A stretch of 64,000 bases of DNA from Ephydatia muelleri (lineage: Eukaryota; Porifera; Demospongiae; Spongillida; Spongillidae): the NCBI GenBank assembly GCA_013339895.1, contig JABACO010000022.1, positions 4,145,548 to 4,209,547 on the forward strand, given 5' to 3'. The notes beneath the pieces are model-generated. The model saw only the letters and a program-made list of their open reading frames with translations, searched no databases and was not told the origin of the DNA. Made by a program: the position numbers and the translations under genes. Of this stretch, positions 10,930-22,513 are shown piece by piece (position 1 is the first letter of the stretch; each line of letters opens with the position of its first letter).

Positions 10930-11338
10930 CACGTGACAGAAAACGCCCGTTGCTATAGAAATACCGCGATTAAACTATTAGTGCCTCGCGAAATTTGGCA
11001 ACTTCTACTGTGTCAAAGAATGCAAACCGCGCATAACCTTTCATATCCTGCCAAACATGTCCAAATTAATTCAATTCCAAAATCACTTGAATAGACTTTG
11101 TAGGATAAATGAAATTAATCAGTACGATCGCGATGAGCAACTGATTGTCGTAATGCAAGAATTTAAGCTTGCTACAGGTCGTGATAAAGTAATGCAAACC
11201 TTTTTTCTACAATACATGTATATGTAGTACCTCAACACAGTAAGAGTTAAGCTAAAGTTTGCATACCTCCACTGTATTTGAGGCACTTTTCAATTGCTTC
11301 ACTTCTTTCCTTTTTCGACTGCTTCCACTATTGCCCAT
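9299..11338 (-). pseudogene. Array unit A: 5' half of coiled-coil/WD40 gene
   Basis: Minus-strand exons: exon 1 11338-11267 (starts MGNSGSSRKRKEVKQ, 24 codons, GTATGC donor), exon 2 10472-10296 (177 nt, coiled coil DQQRVIQIQQLRDCLSDTLF...), exon 3 10227-10083 and exon 4 9926-9506. Exon 4 has lost about 283 nt compared with unit B, removing the middle of the WD40 region, and exon 3 is one base shorter than in unit B. Exons 5 and 6 are missing because the gypsy element borders the unit at 9299. It is therefore a truncated copy. Confidence 0.75.
10890..10928. repeat. CAA trinucleotide repeat
   Basis: About thirteen ACA/CAA units inside intron 1 of unit A; units B and C have AACAAAA-type runs at the same place, so it is a copy-specific expansion. 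Confidence 0.9.
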
Positions 11339-12096
11339 TACGCTGAATTTAAAGTCCAACTGAAAAGCAACTTAGACGCCACAGAATTTGACACAAGTGT
11401 ACGCGAACTGCTGTTATAAGTGATTGCGATGGCGTTGTGAACGCGTTGCTATAAACAAATAGATAACGTAACCCGATAATATCTCTGCCATTAAATATTT
11501 ATGACTCACATGTGCATGGCAAGTTATAAATCAGCCAGTTAGCTTTAGCTGATAGGGAAATAATATTCAAATCACAAATTCCAGATTCGTATACTACGGT
11601 TCGATTACGGCAGATAGACAGAATTGAGATTAGTTTGAATAAATTATCATGTCCCGTCGGTGTCAGATACACGGATCTAAAGTTAGCCTTAACTTAATGT
11701 GCTTGATTTGTGGGTCTTTGCCTTACTCGACTAAGCACATTGTATTGAACATAAATTATAACTACACATGGTGATTGACAGAGAGACACCCTGCATATTG
11801 CCATTAATTCACTTGATGCGCTTCAATGCTGGATCATTACTTGTATTATCAAGTTGGCATGAGGCTACTCCCCACTCAGTGTTCACACATCACGAAACCA
11901 CATGCACATTTGCTGTATCTGTAAATGACTGTTTAGAAATTGAAATGCAGATCAAAAAAGGACCACAGAACAAAAGCAACACAGACACACACACAATAGT
12001 AACATGTTGAGCTCCCAGTACACAGCTATGATGAATGATAAAAATCAGAGTCCTTTGACATCAACAGCTAGATCAGTTGACCAACCAGGAAAGGCC
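11339..12096 (-). promoter_or_regulatory. Unit A upstream / unit B downstream spacer
   Basis: Non-coding spacer between exon 1 of unit A and exon 6 of unit B, repeated at 15801-16521 plus 23822-23944 and at 27570-29403. If a promoter for the gene exists it should lie here, upstream of the MGNS start, but no convincing TATA box was picked. The open frame at 11768-12010 and its copies at 16351 and 29040 are conserved only because the DNA is duplicated; their ends differ. Confidence 0.4.
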
Positions 12097-15000
12097 TCAG
12101 GCAGACATGCTCAGTTGTACATTGGTGTGAACAGGAGAGAGAGGGGAGGTAGGATTGGTGGAGAGGCTCCCACTATTCAGGTGGTGTTCCTTGGCCCTCC
12201 ATTGCTGAAGAGGATGGAACTTCCAAGCCAGCAGGACACCAGAGACCTCATCCTCATACTCCACACTGCAAACCACCTGAGACGTGGAAGGGGGAGGAGG
12301 TGATTTGATGTCAAGTGGACTAACAAGACAACACTGTCTACTAATTGCAAGTAATGAATCTCATTTGGTACTCATAAGTGTTGCCATTCTGGTAGGTACA
12401 TTTGCTTGTGCCATTAACACTTTTCTATAGCAAGGCTGCTATTTTGGAAGGCAGACATGCATGTCCAAAGGAAAAACAATTTAAAGTGTTTTAATTGATC
12501 AAGAATCTTCAGAACCCCACCCACAGTACATGCAGCCATAGTCACCTCTAGTTTGGAGATAGGCTTGTTGGGAGAGACAAGTGGTCTGATGAACTTGACC
12601 TTTCCTTTGCCACAGTAGCCCTAGCAACGGGTTCTGTCCATCAACAAGGGCAGATGGGTCCAGCAGCAGTATGTACCCTGTCCTGGTCCCCAGCCACAGA
12701 GCTGCTCCATGGGCCATCAGAGCGGTGATGTCATGGTCTTCTCCTGCCAGCACGTTCCTGGACAATGGAAATGGCAGACACATGTACATTAGAATATATG
12801 CATGTACATGGCATCATATTGGACACCATCATATACACTGCCACCAGGTCACATGTAGTACTATACTCACCCCAAATATCACACAAGGTTTTTACAAACG
12901 AGTGTAAATTGTCGTAACCCCAGCTCATTTAGTTATTCAATTTATAACTACTGAATAGTGGGACAAATTAAACATTATGAAAAATCGAAACCATAGTGAA
13001 ATATATTGTCATGATCAAATAATTTAACACAATGATCATTTGCATATACCTTTTTTTTTTGCATACTTGTGCTTTTTTATCAGACACATTACAAACATGA
13101 ACAAAAATGAACAAGAATGTTACAAAACTAGAACCCAGAGAATGCTGGGTGTACATCAGATTGGAGGGTGAGGCTTGACCTTAGCAAGAATGCCTCTTGC
13201 ATTGGAGGATGAAACTAATGAACTAATTTTGTGAATAATATGTTCAAAATTTTACATGTCAAATTTGTGGGAATGAGTGATGCAAACATTGAAATTGAAA
13301 CTAATCATTACACCTATTTTGTCCTAAAATTCTATCCAATCTATTAGCACCAAAAATTACAACTTCAAAAAAACATTTCAAGTTTATAATAACTCGCATT
13401 GTAATTAGTTCATTGAAATCATTGGTGAAGTGTTGGTACAATGTATCATTTATAGAACATCAGTTCTGAATACTTGGTCAAGAGTACATTTGATTTTAAA
13501 GGGCCTCTCGATCTAGTTACCTAATGTTCCATTTGCCTCGTTTGTAAGTTTGATAAATGACATCATGCACCATACATGTACATGCACAACACACACCACC
13601 ACACTCACTAGACATTGTAGCTGGCTTTCATAGCTCCAGTCACAGCATCCCATAACCTCAGCAAAGTGCTCCGTCTGGTCACAGTCCACACCCCTAGGGC
13701 ATTGGTGGCCATCAGCATGATCACCTCCCCCTTACGCAGCCCCCTAGGGGTCTCGCTGCCCCCTACGGCCACCACCAGTGCATCCAGCTTCCTGAGGGAC
13801 TTGAGGCTCACAATGTCCAGCAGCTCCAGAGAGTCACCACAGCTGCACCAGATGTAACCATTGCTGGTGGGGCACATGTTTAGGCATGGCTTGCGTCCAG
13901 TGGTGAACATCTGCAGTTTCGGTCCCTGCAGGGGGTTAGGTACGACCTTCCCCTGATTTATTCCAAAGTAGAGGATAATGGTCCCGTTGGCCAGCCCCAA
14001 GAGGACACAGTACTTCATCTCGTCTCCACCGTAGTGAACTCCACAGCCATTCAGTGCACACAGTGAGAGCACCGCATCTTGGAGGTGGAGGTGGTGGTGC
14101 AGACGCATGTCCGGTAGGTTGAACACGTAGACCGATCCCATCAGGCCGTTCTCTGTGCCCACCCACAGCTGCTGAGTGGCATACACCATATCCAGGGCAG
14201 TGGTGTGTCCCACGGCTATCGGGAAAGGTTTGCCACGTTTGTGGGCAAACAGGCTAGACTCCATAGTCAGAGAAGATCTCTCCATCTTTGGTTCCAATGC
14301 CTCAAACTGACTCTGCATCACAACCAGCACAAGAGAACAGCATTCTTGGAACACACCAGGCACTCAACAATTCCAAATATCGTCATTGACACTCAAATGA
14401 CATTTGTAATTGAAATGTCATGGTGGGGGAGGTCATGATCCTTGCCAGCTATGGACTGCAGGTACGTCCATAAGTAACCATGTCATGTGCGGCTGCTTCA
14501 TGTACAGTTGCTTGCTCGGGATACCAAGGTATGCCTCATTGTTCAGTTGGACTAAAAACACACCATACCACATAACTGTAGTTCCTAGATCTCTTAGTGT
14601 TTCAGTTTCAACTGGACAAACCAATACAACAGCAGATTATCAAAATTCATATACACATAAATATGTGATGAACACTTACGTCATCAATCAGGGCAATGAG
14701 CTCAGCACATAAATGCTGAACATTTTCTTTTTCTTTACAAACTACTGCCATTTGGACCTTCAGGTCTCTGATTTGGGCAATAAGCTGTGCATTTTGGAAG
14801 AGGGTATCAGACAAACAGTCTCGCAGTTGCTGTATCTGAATGACTCGCTGCTGATCCTGAAATACAAGTGTACATATATGTACATTCATTGTCTGCACAG
14901 TGCCTACCATGCTCCTGTTCATTATCCAAGAATACACCTTAATTTCTTGCACATGGTACTGTACTGTGTAACTATTATACTGTTACTACTCAAAGCTGTT

Positions 15001-15800
15001 ATGCTTCAGCTGTTTTATCTCTGTCATTGCCCCCTTGGCATTAATGACATCACAGCTGATGAGGTGCGCTGATATTTACATTCGGCCTGCAAGATAGTCG
15101 TTATCCAGCCCCCACTGACAGCCGCTAACGTTCACGGGAAAATTTAAATGGCTAGTATGTATGTGCGATGAAAATAAACTCACGATGTCTCGTCCCAGAG
15201 ACCCGCTGACGTCACGGTTATAGTTTACATACGTCATGGGTCTGGTGACCAAAGACCGCAAAGCCAAATTAATATAAGATCCCTCGCCTTTTAGAGCCGT
15301 CTTTGGGTCATGCAGGCTCAAGCTACTTTGCTCTGAAGCTGAACCAGCATAAATCACTGAGTAAGCAAAACAAAACAAAACAAAAAAAACACGATCACGT
15401 GACAGAAAAGATCACGTGACTGAAAACCCCCGTTGCTATAGAAATACCATGATTAAACTATTAGTGCCTCGCGGCAACTACTACTGTGTCAAAGAATGCA
15501 AAACGCGCATAACTATATCCTGCCAAACATGATTCCCAGTTCCATAATCACTTGAGTATATTTAATAGATAAATGAATTAATACTATCGCGATGAGCAAC
15601 TGATTGTCTTCAGTATCGTAATGCAAGGATTTAAGCTTGCTACAGGTCATCATAAAGTCATGAAAACCTTTTTTCTACAATACATGTATATGTAGTACCT
15701 CAACTCAGTAAGAGTTAAGCTTGCATACCTCCGCTGTATTTGAGGCACTTTTCAACTGCTTCACTTCTTTCCTTTTACGACTGCTTCCACTATTGCCCAT
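12097..15800 (-). CDS. Array unit B: coiled-coil/WD40 protein, LRRK2-like propeller
   Basis: Most complete unit. Minus-strand exons: 1, 15800-15729 (MGNSGSSRKRKEVKQL); 2, 14856-14680 (coiled coil); 3, 14611-14466; 4, 14312-13609 (fully open); 5, from 12757 to about 12523; 6, 12276-12097 with stop. The whole would be about 500 residues. Exon 4 carries propeller-like blades: QLWVGTENGLMGSVYVFNLP, VLLGLANGTIILYFG, GYIWCSCGDSLELLD and TLLRLWDAVTGAM. Exon 5 has ALWLGTRTGYILLLDPSAL. These closely follow the pattern of the C-terminal WD40 domain of LRRK2-type kinases, but there is no Roc, COR or kinase part. Breaks: the exon 2 to 3 junction is one base out of phase, exon 4 to 5 creates a TAG, and exon 5 has lost three bases and shifted frame. 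Probably a pseudogene. Confidence 0.65.
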
Positions 15801-16521
15801 TACGCTGAATTTAAAGTCCAACTGAAAGCAACTTAGATGCCACAGAATTGTGACACAAGTGTACGCGAACTGTTGTTATAAGTGATTGCGATGGCGTTGT
15901 GAACGCGTTGCCAGAGATATTATATCTGTATATTATCTCTGGCTTTGCTAACAAATAGATCCAATAACGTAACCCTGTCTGCTCATTAAATAAACTATTT
16001 ATAACGCAGTGTGCTTCGCGAGATTTGACAACTACTGTGCATGGCAAGTTTGAAATCAGCCAGTTAGTTGATGCACTCATTGGGAAATAATATTCAAATC
16101 ACACAAATTCCAGATTTGTATACTACGGTTCGATTACGGCAGATAGACAGAATTGAGATTAGTTCGAATTAATTTAAAATCGCCTAATCATGTCCCGTCG
16201 TGTCAGATACTAGCATCAAGATGCGAGATTCCTCATTTTTTATTATCCTAACTTATCATTGTAACAGAGCCTTTATTTAATGTCCTTGATTTGTGGGTCG
16301 TTGCCTTCCTCGACTAAGCATATTGTATTGAACATAAATTATAGCTACACATGGTAATTGGCAGAGTGACACCCTGCATATTGCCATTAATTCACTTGAT
16401 GCGCTTCAATGCTGGATCATTACTTGTATTATCAAGTTGGCATGAGACTACTCCCCACTCAGTGTTCACACATCATCAAACCACACGCACATTTGCCGTA
16501 TCAGTAAATGACTGTTTAGAA
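15801..16521 (-). other. Spacer upstream of unit B, cut by element 1
   Basis: Homologous to 11339-11940. The last base before element 1 is A16521; the sequence resumes at A23822 with ATTGAAATGCAG, exactly as in the uninterrupted copy near 11935-11950. It is thus one half of an insertion site. Confidence 0.75.
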
Positions 16522-17002
16522 CATATGGAGAAATGGCCCATACATAGGCGGTCATCTTGCTTTTTGTTTTCAAATTGAATTTCAAACACGTTTATAATTT
16601 ACGATAAATCAGATTGATTGTGATTCTGTGCTTTATAAGATTATACCATTAACCATTCGTAAACTACAATCAAGACAAAAATTTAATTTCTACCGCGCAT
16701 AATTTATTCATAAACGAAGTAGTCATTACGTAATACCTTGCGTCATCTAAGAATAAAGCTATAATTATTAAAATTATGTCGGCGCGGCTAGCTAGTGGGG
16801 GTTAACTTCAATGTCTGTAACGTAACTATCAATACAATTTGAATTACAATTATAATTGAACCGATGCATTAATGCGTCACTTGCACTGGAGATGTGGAGC
16901 GCATCAATTAGGTACAATGATGCATGCAGGGATCGAACTACGTATGCCCTTCATGCTTTCATCTTCTGAGACGCAGGTGTATACTATCTGAATTTAGTAG
17001 CG

Positions 17003-17038
17003 TAGGGTGTGTTCGGCAGTGGGTAGTGTTCGGCCCTA
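17003..17038. repeat. Mini-palindrome with pogo-element terminal motif
   Basis: TAGGGTGTGTTCGGCAG near the left and TGTTCGGCCCTA at the right, ending TA...TA. The GTGTTCGGCAG block also occurs in the terminal repeats of the pogo-type element at 37067-41153. Element 2 lacks this segment at the corresponding position, so it may be a tiny derivative insertion. Confidence 0.35.
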
Positions 17039-17069
17039 CAGGTATGTGCATATCTTGGAAGGAGTAGAT

Positions 17070-17410
17070 ATGGCCTTCTCTCTATACTAGTACAGTTGGC
17101 CATCTCTCTATAATTGTGCACATCTACCTGTACTATAACCAGTGGTAGCCTTCTCCCTTTACTCTCGAACCGTGTTTGCCCGTCTCCTTATACTGTTGGT
17201 CATCTTCCTTTATTGTTAGACTGGTGGCCTTCTCCCTGTACTGCTGATCTTCTCCTGATATTGTTCGCCTTGTCTTTATACTTTTGGCCTTATACTGTTG
17301 GCCTTCTCCCTATATACTATTGGCCTTCTCCCTATTCTGTTGGCCTTCTCCCTATTCTGTTGGCCTTGTTGAGTGTGGATATGGTATACTGTTGGCCTTC
17401 TCCCTGGGTT
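17070..17410. repeat. Minisatellite of CTGTTGGCCTTCTCCCTATA-type units
   Basis: About 20-25 bp degenerate units repeated more than ten times. The reading frame through it is an artefact of the repeat. Confidence 0.75.
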
Positions 17411-17520
17411 ATTCAAATTAGGGGCAAACCAGGGGGTGGATAGGGGGTGGGAGCGGTAAATCCCTGCCCTGTCCAATACCATACACTGTATATGAACTAC
17501 AACTGTTTACACTGGTACAG

Positions 17521-17849
17521 GCCTGCACATCCGGTGGGTGTGGCCAAAGCAACTCCTGCAGCTTGAAGATATTACAAGCCATGCCCACATCCCAGGCTGC
17601 TCCCAATGTTACTGCTCTGAACGCTGTGACTGCACTGTCCAATACTGCTGATCCAGTATGTGTGGGATGGGGGGGGGGGGCACCTTTCTTGGGGAAACTC
17701 CACCCTTTGGAAGTGTTTGATCTCCGATTATTATATATACCCCACCCATTTATTGTGACCACCACTTGTATTTGTCCCGCTCACGCCGCATGCTGTGTAA
17801 GTACATGTAGGTGCCACACCCCCTGTATTGCAATGAAAATCAATGTGAG

Positions 17850-17892
<43 letters not shown>

Positions 17893-18281
17893 CATATGTA
17901 TTCATGCATACTCACATACATGTACATGTATATGCACACTGTCGTGTGTGTGTGTGTGTGTATTTGTGTATGGTTGTCACATCTTGGTCCCTTTCACAGC
18001 ACCATTGGGGGTTCCAAGCCCTCAGCTTCTGGCACTCTCCTCTTCCTCTGTCAATGTGATGTAGTTGAACCCCTCAGTTCCCAATGGGATCATCACAGCC
18101 TGCAATGTGTAAGCTGTTTCCGTACTGGGGAATGTCCTTCTCACTACCTCCAGTGTTCCATGGTACATAACCTGCAGCCGTCAACGCAGTACAGCTTTGT
18201 GGAAGCAGCATGCACCACAGCTGGATGTCAGACTGGTGGTGTTGCCAATGTCACAACACTGGATAGTGGTATGTATATGTT

Positions 18282-18328
<47 letters not shown>

Positions 18329-19899
18329 TGCGTGTGCGTGCACGTGTGTGTGCGTGTGTGTGGGTGTGTGTTGTTTGTGTGTGTGTGTTGTGTATGTTGT
18401 GTGTGTTGTGGGTGTGTGGGTGTGTATTTACATGTATGTGTGTGGATGTTGTTTGTGTTGCAGGTACATGTACATGTGTATGATTTGGTGTTGTAGGTAC
18501 ATGTTTTATGGCCTTCTCTTCTTGCCTTGTGTAAAGAAAATGGCAGTCATCATTCAGTTTGTACACTTAGCAGACACAAGCAGCATTTGCATGCATGTGT
18601 GCCATGTGCACATGATGTGTGTGTGGGTTATGTGTTTTGTATTCAACAAAGCCCCAAGTGGTCATTGACAACCACTTTGTATCTTTCTCATACCCTTAGC
18701 ACCTGTGGGCCAAGCTCCCCCCTCATCCTCAATACCACATTCTCTTCCATGTCCCTCCAATGGAATGCTCTCCTCCAACCCGACTATGTCATCACTGCCT
18801 AACCTTGCACCATCGAGTCCCCAGCCTTAAGTCCCAGTCAGAGATGTGGGCACCTCCTTCGACAGTAGGGGCCTGGCTACATTCAGCGGGCACATGTTCC
18901 TTTGTGGTTTTATTAACCAGGCCACAGTCCAGTTCCATGCCTACAACCCCAGCGGCATTCTCTTCTACCAGATCAACAGTGTAATAACTGACTTACTGGG
19001 GGTGAAGATGCATGGCGGGTTGCCATGGTTAATATTTGATGTGGGCTCTGGACCAGCTGTCGTTGGATCCAACAGTACCAGAACCTTCATTGATGGTCAG
19101 TGGCACACTGTGAGCTTCAGAACTCATCAGTCATGTTGAGCTTGTACGTCGGTGCGAGTGTGGTACAGTCCCCTCCTGTGGGCAGTAACCTCTGTGATGG
19201 CCAGGGGCACGTGGTACTGTTTGAGCAGGCCTCCAATACCTTCTACGTCACCGTGGATACGGTGCACGCGGCGGCCATCACTGACGTGATTGTCCCACTG
19301 CTGACCATGAAAGTCTACTTTGAGGGATTTCCCAGCACACGAGCAGATATGGCATTGCAACCCCTTACAGCATGTGTCTTATCCCCTCCTGAATGGTGCG
19401 TGATTGTGTGTGTGTGTGTGTGTATGTGTGTGTCACTGACTGTGTATACATTTACATGTATGTGTGATGTCATTGTGTGCATGCATGTGATGTCATCCTC
19501 TTTCCCCTCCTTCCCCCAGCACCGGATGGATTTGATGCTGTGTCGGTGCAGAATGTGGGCTCCACCTACATCATTGTGTCTTGGGACTTGCCAACTCACA
19601 GTAATGGCATCCTCATCAACTTCAGTTTGTATTGCAACGGTGCTCTGGCGGGTGTCCTGCCCCTTACTGTGATCAGCTACAACACCACTGGCCTCCTCCC
19701 CTTCACTTTGTACATGTACATGTATGTCTTCTCTGCTACTGTGTGCAACATGCGCAAATAACAGTGTGCATGGTACATGTATATGATCTGTGCTCAGTAC
19801 GTTATCTGCTGGACAGGTCCTCCAGTCACGCCCGCAGGCACTGCACTCCAGTTGGAACATGGTGTTGGGCGTCATCAGTGCTGCAGCCAGCCTGCCCAG
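17521..19899 (+). pseudogene. Usherin-like FN3 / laminin-G exons (decayed)
   Basis: Exons with AG/GT borders: 17521-17655 (ACTSGGCGQSNSCSLKILQA, start of a next FN3), 18000-18268 (FN3: PSPQLLALSSSSVNVM, NGIITACNV, LQPSTQYSFVEAACTTAGCQ, ANVTTLDS), about 18690-18800 (FN3: SSMSLQWNALLQPDYVITA), about 18843-19395 (laminin G: FHAYNPSGILFYQIN, FIDGQWHTVSFR; then LYVGASVVQSPPVGSNLCDG and VLFEQASNTFYVTVDTVHAA), 19520-about 19721 (FN3: APDGFDAVSVQNVGSTYIIV, DLPTHSNG) and 19817-19899. FN3, two laminin-G, FN3 is the order in usherin, a large cell-surface/basement membrane protein. TAG replaces a tryptophan codon in VNVMW, and frames shift within exon 2, in the FN3 before laminin G and at HTVSFR. It lies inside element 1. 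Confidence 0.7.
17851..18480. repeat. TG/GT microsatellites between usherin-like exons
   Basis: Perfect TG runs at about 17855-17889 and 18287-18325, with TG-rich DNA up to 18480, lying in introns. Long CV-type frames are artefacts. Confidence 0.9.
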
Positions 19900-19928
19900 G
19901 TACATTGTGTACACTTCAATCACTTAGT

Positions 19929-20222
19929 TTGTGTTCCATCTTTCTTTGCTCTTATCCCTCTCTCCTTCCTTTCTTTCTCTCCTGTCTCTCCCTCCCTCAC
20001 TTTCTCACTCCCTCCCCCTCCCCCTCCCCCTTCCCTCCCCCTTCCCTCCCCCCTCCCCCTCCCTCCCTCCCCCTCCCTCCTCCCTCCCTCCCCCTCCCTC
20101 CTCCTCCCTCCCCCTCCCTCCCTCCCTCTCCCCTCCCTCCCCCCTCCCTCCCTCCCTCACCCTCCCTCCCTCACCCTCCCTCCCTCACCCTCCCTCCCTC
20201 CCTCACTCCCTCTCTCCTGTCC
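19929..20222. repeat. CCT/CCCTCC polypyrimidine tract
   Basis: About 250 bp of C and T only, mainly CCCTCC units; its inverted shorter counterpart in element 2 is at 62200-62350. It can form triplex or G-quadruplex structures on the purine strand. The proline/serine-rich frames across it are not genes. Confidence 0.9.
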
Positions 20223-21974
20223 TCCTGTAGTCATGTACATGTACACCAGCAGGGACATCTCTGGCAAAATTACACATACCATTTATCCTCCCTGTACTGA
20301 CTTGTTGGAGTCATGAATGTTTGGGGCAGTAGCAGAGAGGAGAGTTGTAGGAGAAGGGTGTAGTGTAGCCATGTACTATTAGCGTTGATATGGTATACTC
20401 AGTACTTCGTTGTTTATGTTGGCCTTGGGGCCTGACCACTACCACAAAACCCACAAGGGCAGTCCAAGGTGTACACAACCATTGTCCTGGCTAAAATGAA
20501 TACCCATCTTGTGAGCTGTGTATACTGACCTTCACTTGATTGGCAGATAGTGTGGCAGATACCTTTACATGAAGATTGGATTTCTTGTGAAGGAGGGTGT
20601 GTGTGTGTTTGTGTGTGTGTGTAAGTGGTAATGCCTGTGGTTATCTTATCTCACATCCATGGGAGGAGCTACACCTCTATGTAATGTTATCTGTGTACAT
20701 GTACTGTAGGCACAAGCGCTTCCATACACTCTTTGACTTGTTGAAATATGGGTTGATGTCAAAGTACAATGTAATGTGCTCTTCCCTAGACCCTATGGAG
20801 GAGCTTACAGCCACTCCCCCATACCCCAGCTAGAGCAGGATGTTGGCATGGGTCATTTGTTTCCCCCCCCCCCCCCCCCCCCCCCCCCCTCCACAAACTG
20901 GAAATCCTGGATCCATCACTGAAATTGGATGTACTCTCTTGTCAGGATCAGCTGAACAGGATGCCCTTACAATGAAAGAGTCACCCCTCAAAAACTTGAT
21001 ACAGTTCTTCCTAAGGCCCCACCCATCATGGGGGTGATTGCAAATGACAAACAGTTTTTGCTGCCTCTATCTTTTGTTAGTTTTTGCTGCCTCTATCTTT
21101 TGTTTTCTGTATCAGTCCCTGCACCATCATCTTTTATTAAAATGCTTGACCCTTGCACCCACAACGTACATGTATTACATGTATGTGCTTGTTTACTCAT
21201 TGTTACATATATGTGATTCAATGGCTGGGCACTGGACAACATCACCACCCTGTTTACAGGTAGTAGCGCCAGGGCACAAAGAACATGAGGAGCCTCTAGC
21301 CGTGTCCATCCCTAGCCACCGTTGGATGGAGAATTACAGTTCATTGGGTTCAAAGTTCAGGTCAAGACTAGGAGGTGTGACCAGTAGCCAGGATGCAGCA
21401 TGAGGTGCTGACACAGAGAGCAGCCAAGCCTTGTCAGCAGGTGATGATGCTTTCAACAACAATGAGAACTGGGTCCTCTAGTTTTTTTGACAGTACCCTT
21501 TAGTGGACGGGTGAGGCTGTGGTAGCATCCACAGATATTACTTCAGACAGGGAGATTATGCCTTATATTTGTGTCCCATAAAACAAACATCAGTCCTAAC
21601 TCTCACCTTCGGAAGCAATTCTTTCCTTAAAACAAAAGCTTACATATAATTAAGTGGCCAGACAAGAAATAGGCCTGTGGTGAAGTACTGAAATGACTAC
21701 AATTAAGCACACACTAATGTATCATTAGCTCCAATAGTCCTAAATCAAAGTTCAACTTGACTGTGACCTATTTTACATCTTGCAGCACTCTTTCAGGCAG
21801 GAGCATGCCGAATAGTTCAAGAGAGCTGACACTGAATCACCAACATGGTTCTTCCATCAGTGAGTCTCTACAAGGCTGAGAAGACATGAAGATCAAGAAC
21901 ATAACATATATACATGTACATAAAACACATACATACATGTACATACACATACATGTATGCACACATATTTATAT
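20223..21974. other. Element 1 interior without recognised gene
   Basis: Matches 60950-62200 in reverse complement (for example TTTTATTAAAATGCTTGACC at about 21130 against 61080-61100). Holds a run of about 30 C at 20861-20889 and TACATGTA-rich AT segments. No supported coding sequence. Confidence 0.6.
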
Positions 21975-22513
21975 ATATGGGATGTGGAAACTGCCCCTCA
22001 AAATTCCCTTGCGTTTGAATCGCTATAACTTCCAAACGGTTAAGGCTATTGACTTCTTATTCTCAACACTTCATACTACACCATTTCTGTATGGTGAAAT
22101 ACGTTTTGGGGTATTGCAATGTATGATACCCCACTAGGTTCAAACCCGCCAAATACCTTTCGGTTCTCCTGTAATCATATCGCTTTTAAAATTTGGTTTG
22201 TGGGTACAGAGGTTCCTGTACCTATCGCGGCAAATTGTGTCCTGCCATATCAAGCGGGAAAATGTGCATGTAGGGACCTCTCTATTTACAAACCAAAATT
22301 GAAGCGATTTGATTACTCCTACCGAAAGGTTTGAACCCGGTGGGGTATTGGACGTTGCGATACTTGCACAGTCAAGTGCAAGGCCCCCAAAATGTGAAAA
22401 TAGGAAGTCGATAGCGTTAATAATTCGGAAGTTATAATGATTCAAACACAAAGACATTTTATACAGTCATGCATTATATGCGATGGGCCGTTTTCGTGGA
22501 AACTGTCCCATAT
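21975..22513. mobile_element. Foldback MITE-like inverted repeat
   Basis: The two halves are diverged reverse complements: GGGATGTGGAAACTG and TTTGAATCGCTATAACTTCC at the left against GGGACAGTTTCCACG and TTTGAATCATTATAACTTCC read from the right. Ends are ATATGGGA. About 540 bp with no coding potential; the matching open frames on both strands reflect the palindrome. Confidence 0.65.

Noticed and set aside
11768..12010. Recurrent frame MVIxRxTPCILPLIHLMRFN at 11768, 16351 and 29040
   Set aside because: Repeats because the spacer is duplicated; the 3' ends differ among copies and it lacks known features, so I kept it as spacer.
13666..13857. Plus-strand frames opposite WD40 exons (also 24411, 36003, 9771, 14205, 26014)
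   Set aside because: They are antisense to exons with splice sites and LRRK2-like sequence on the minus strand; conserved only through duplication.
18197..18668. Cysteine/valine-rich open frames in several places
   Set aside because: They are translations of TG/CA microsatellites, with no composition or start typical of genes.
19632..20316. Proline/serine-rich frames of up to about 220 codons
   Set aside because: Created by the polypyrimidine tract; all three frames are open, so no coding frame is supported.
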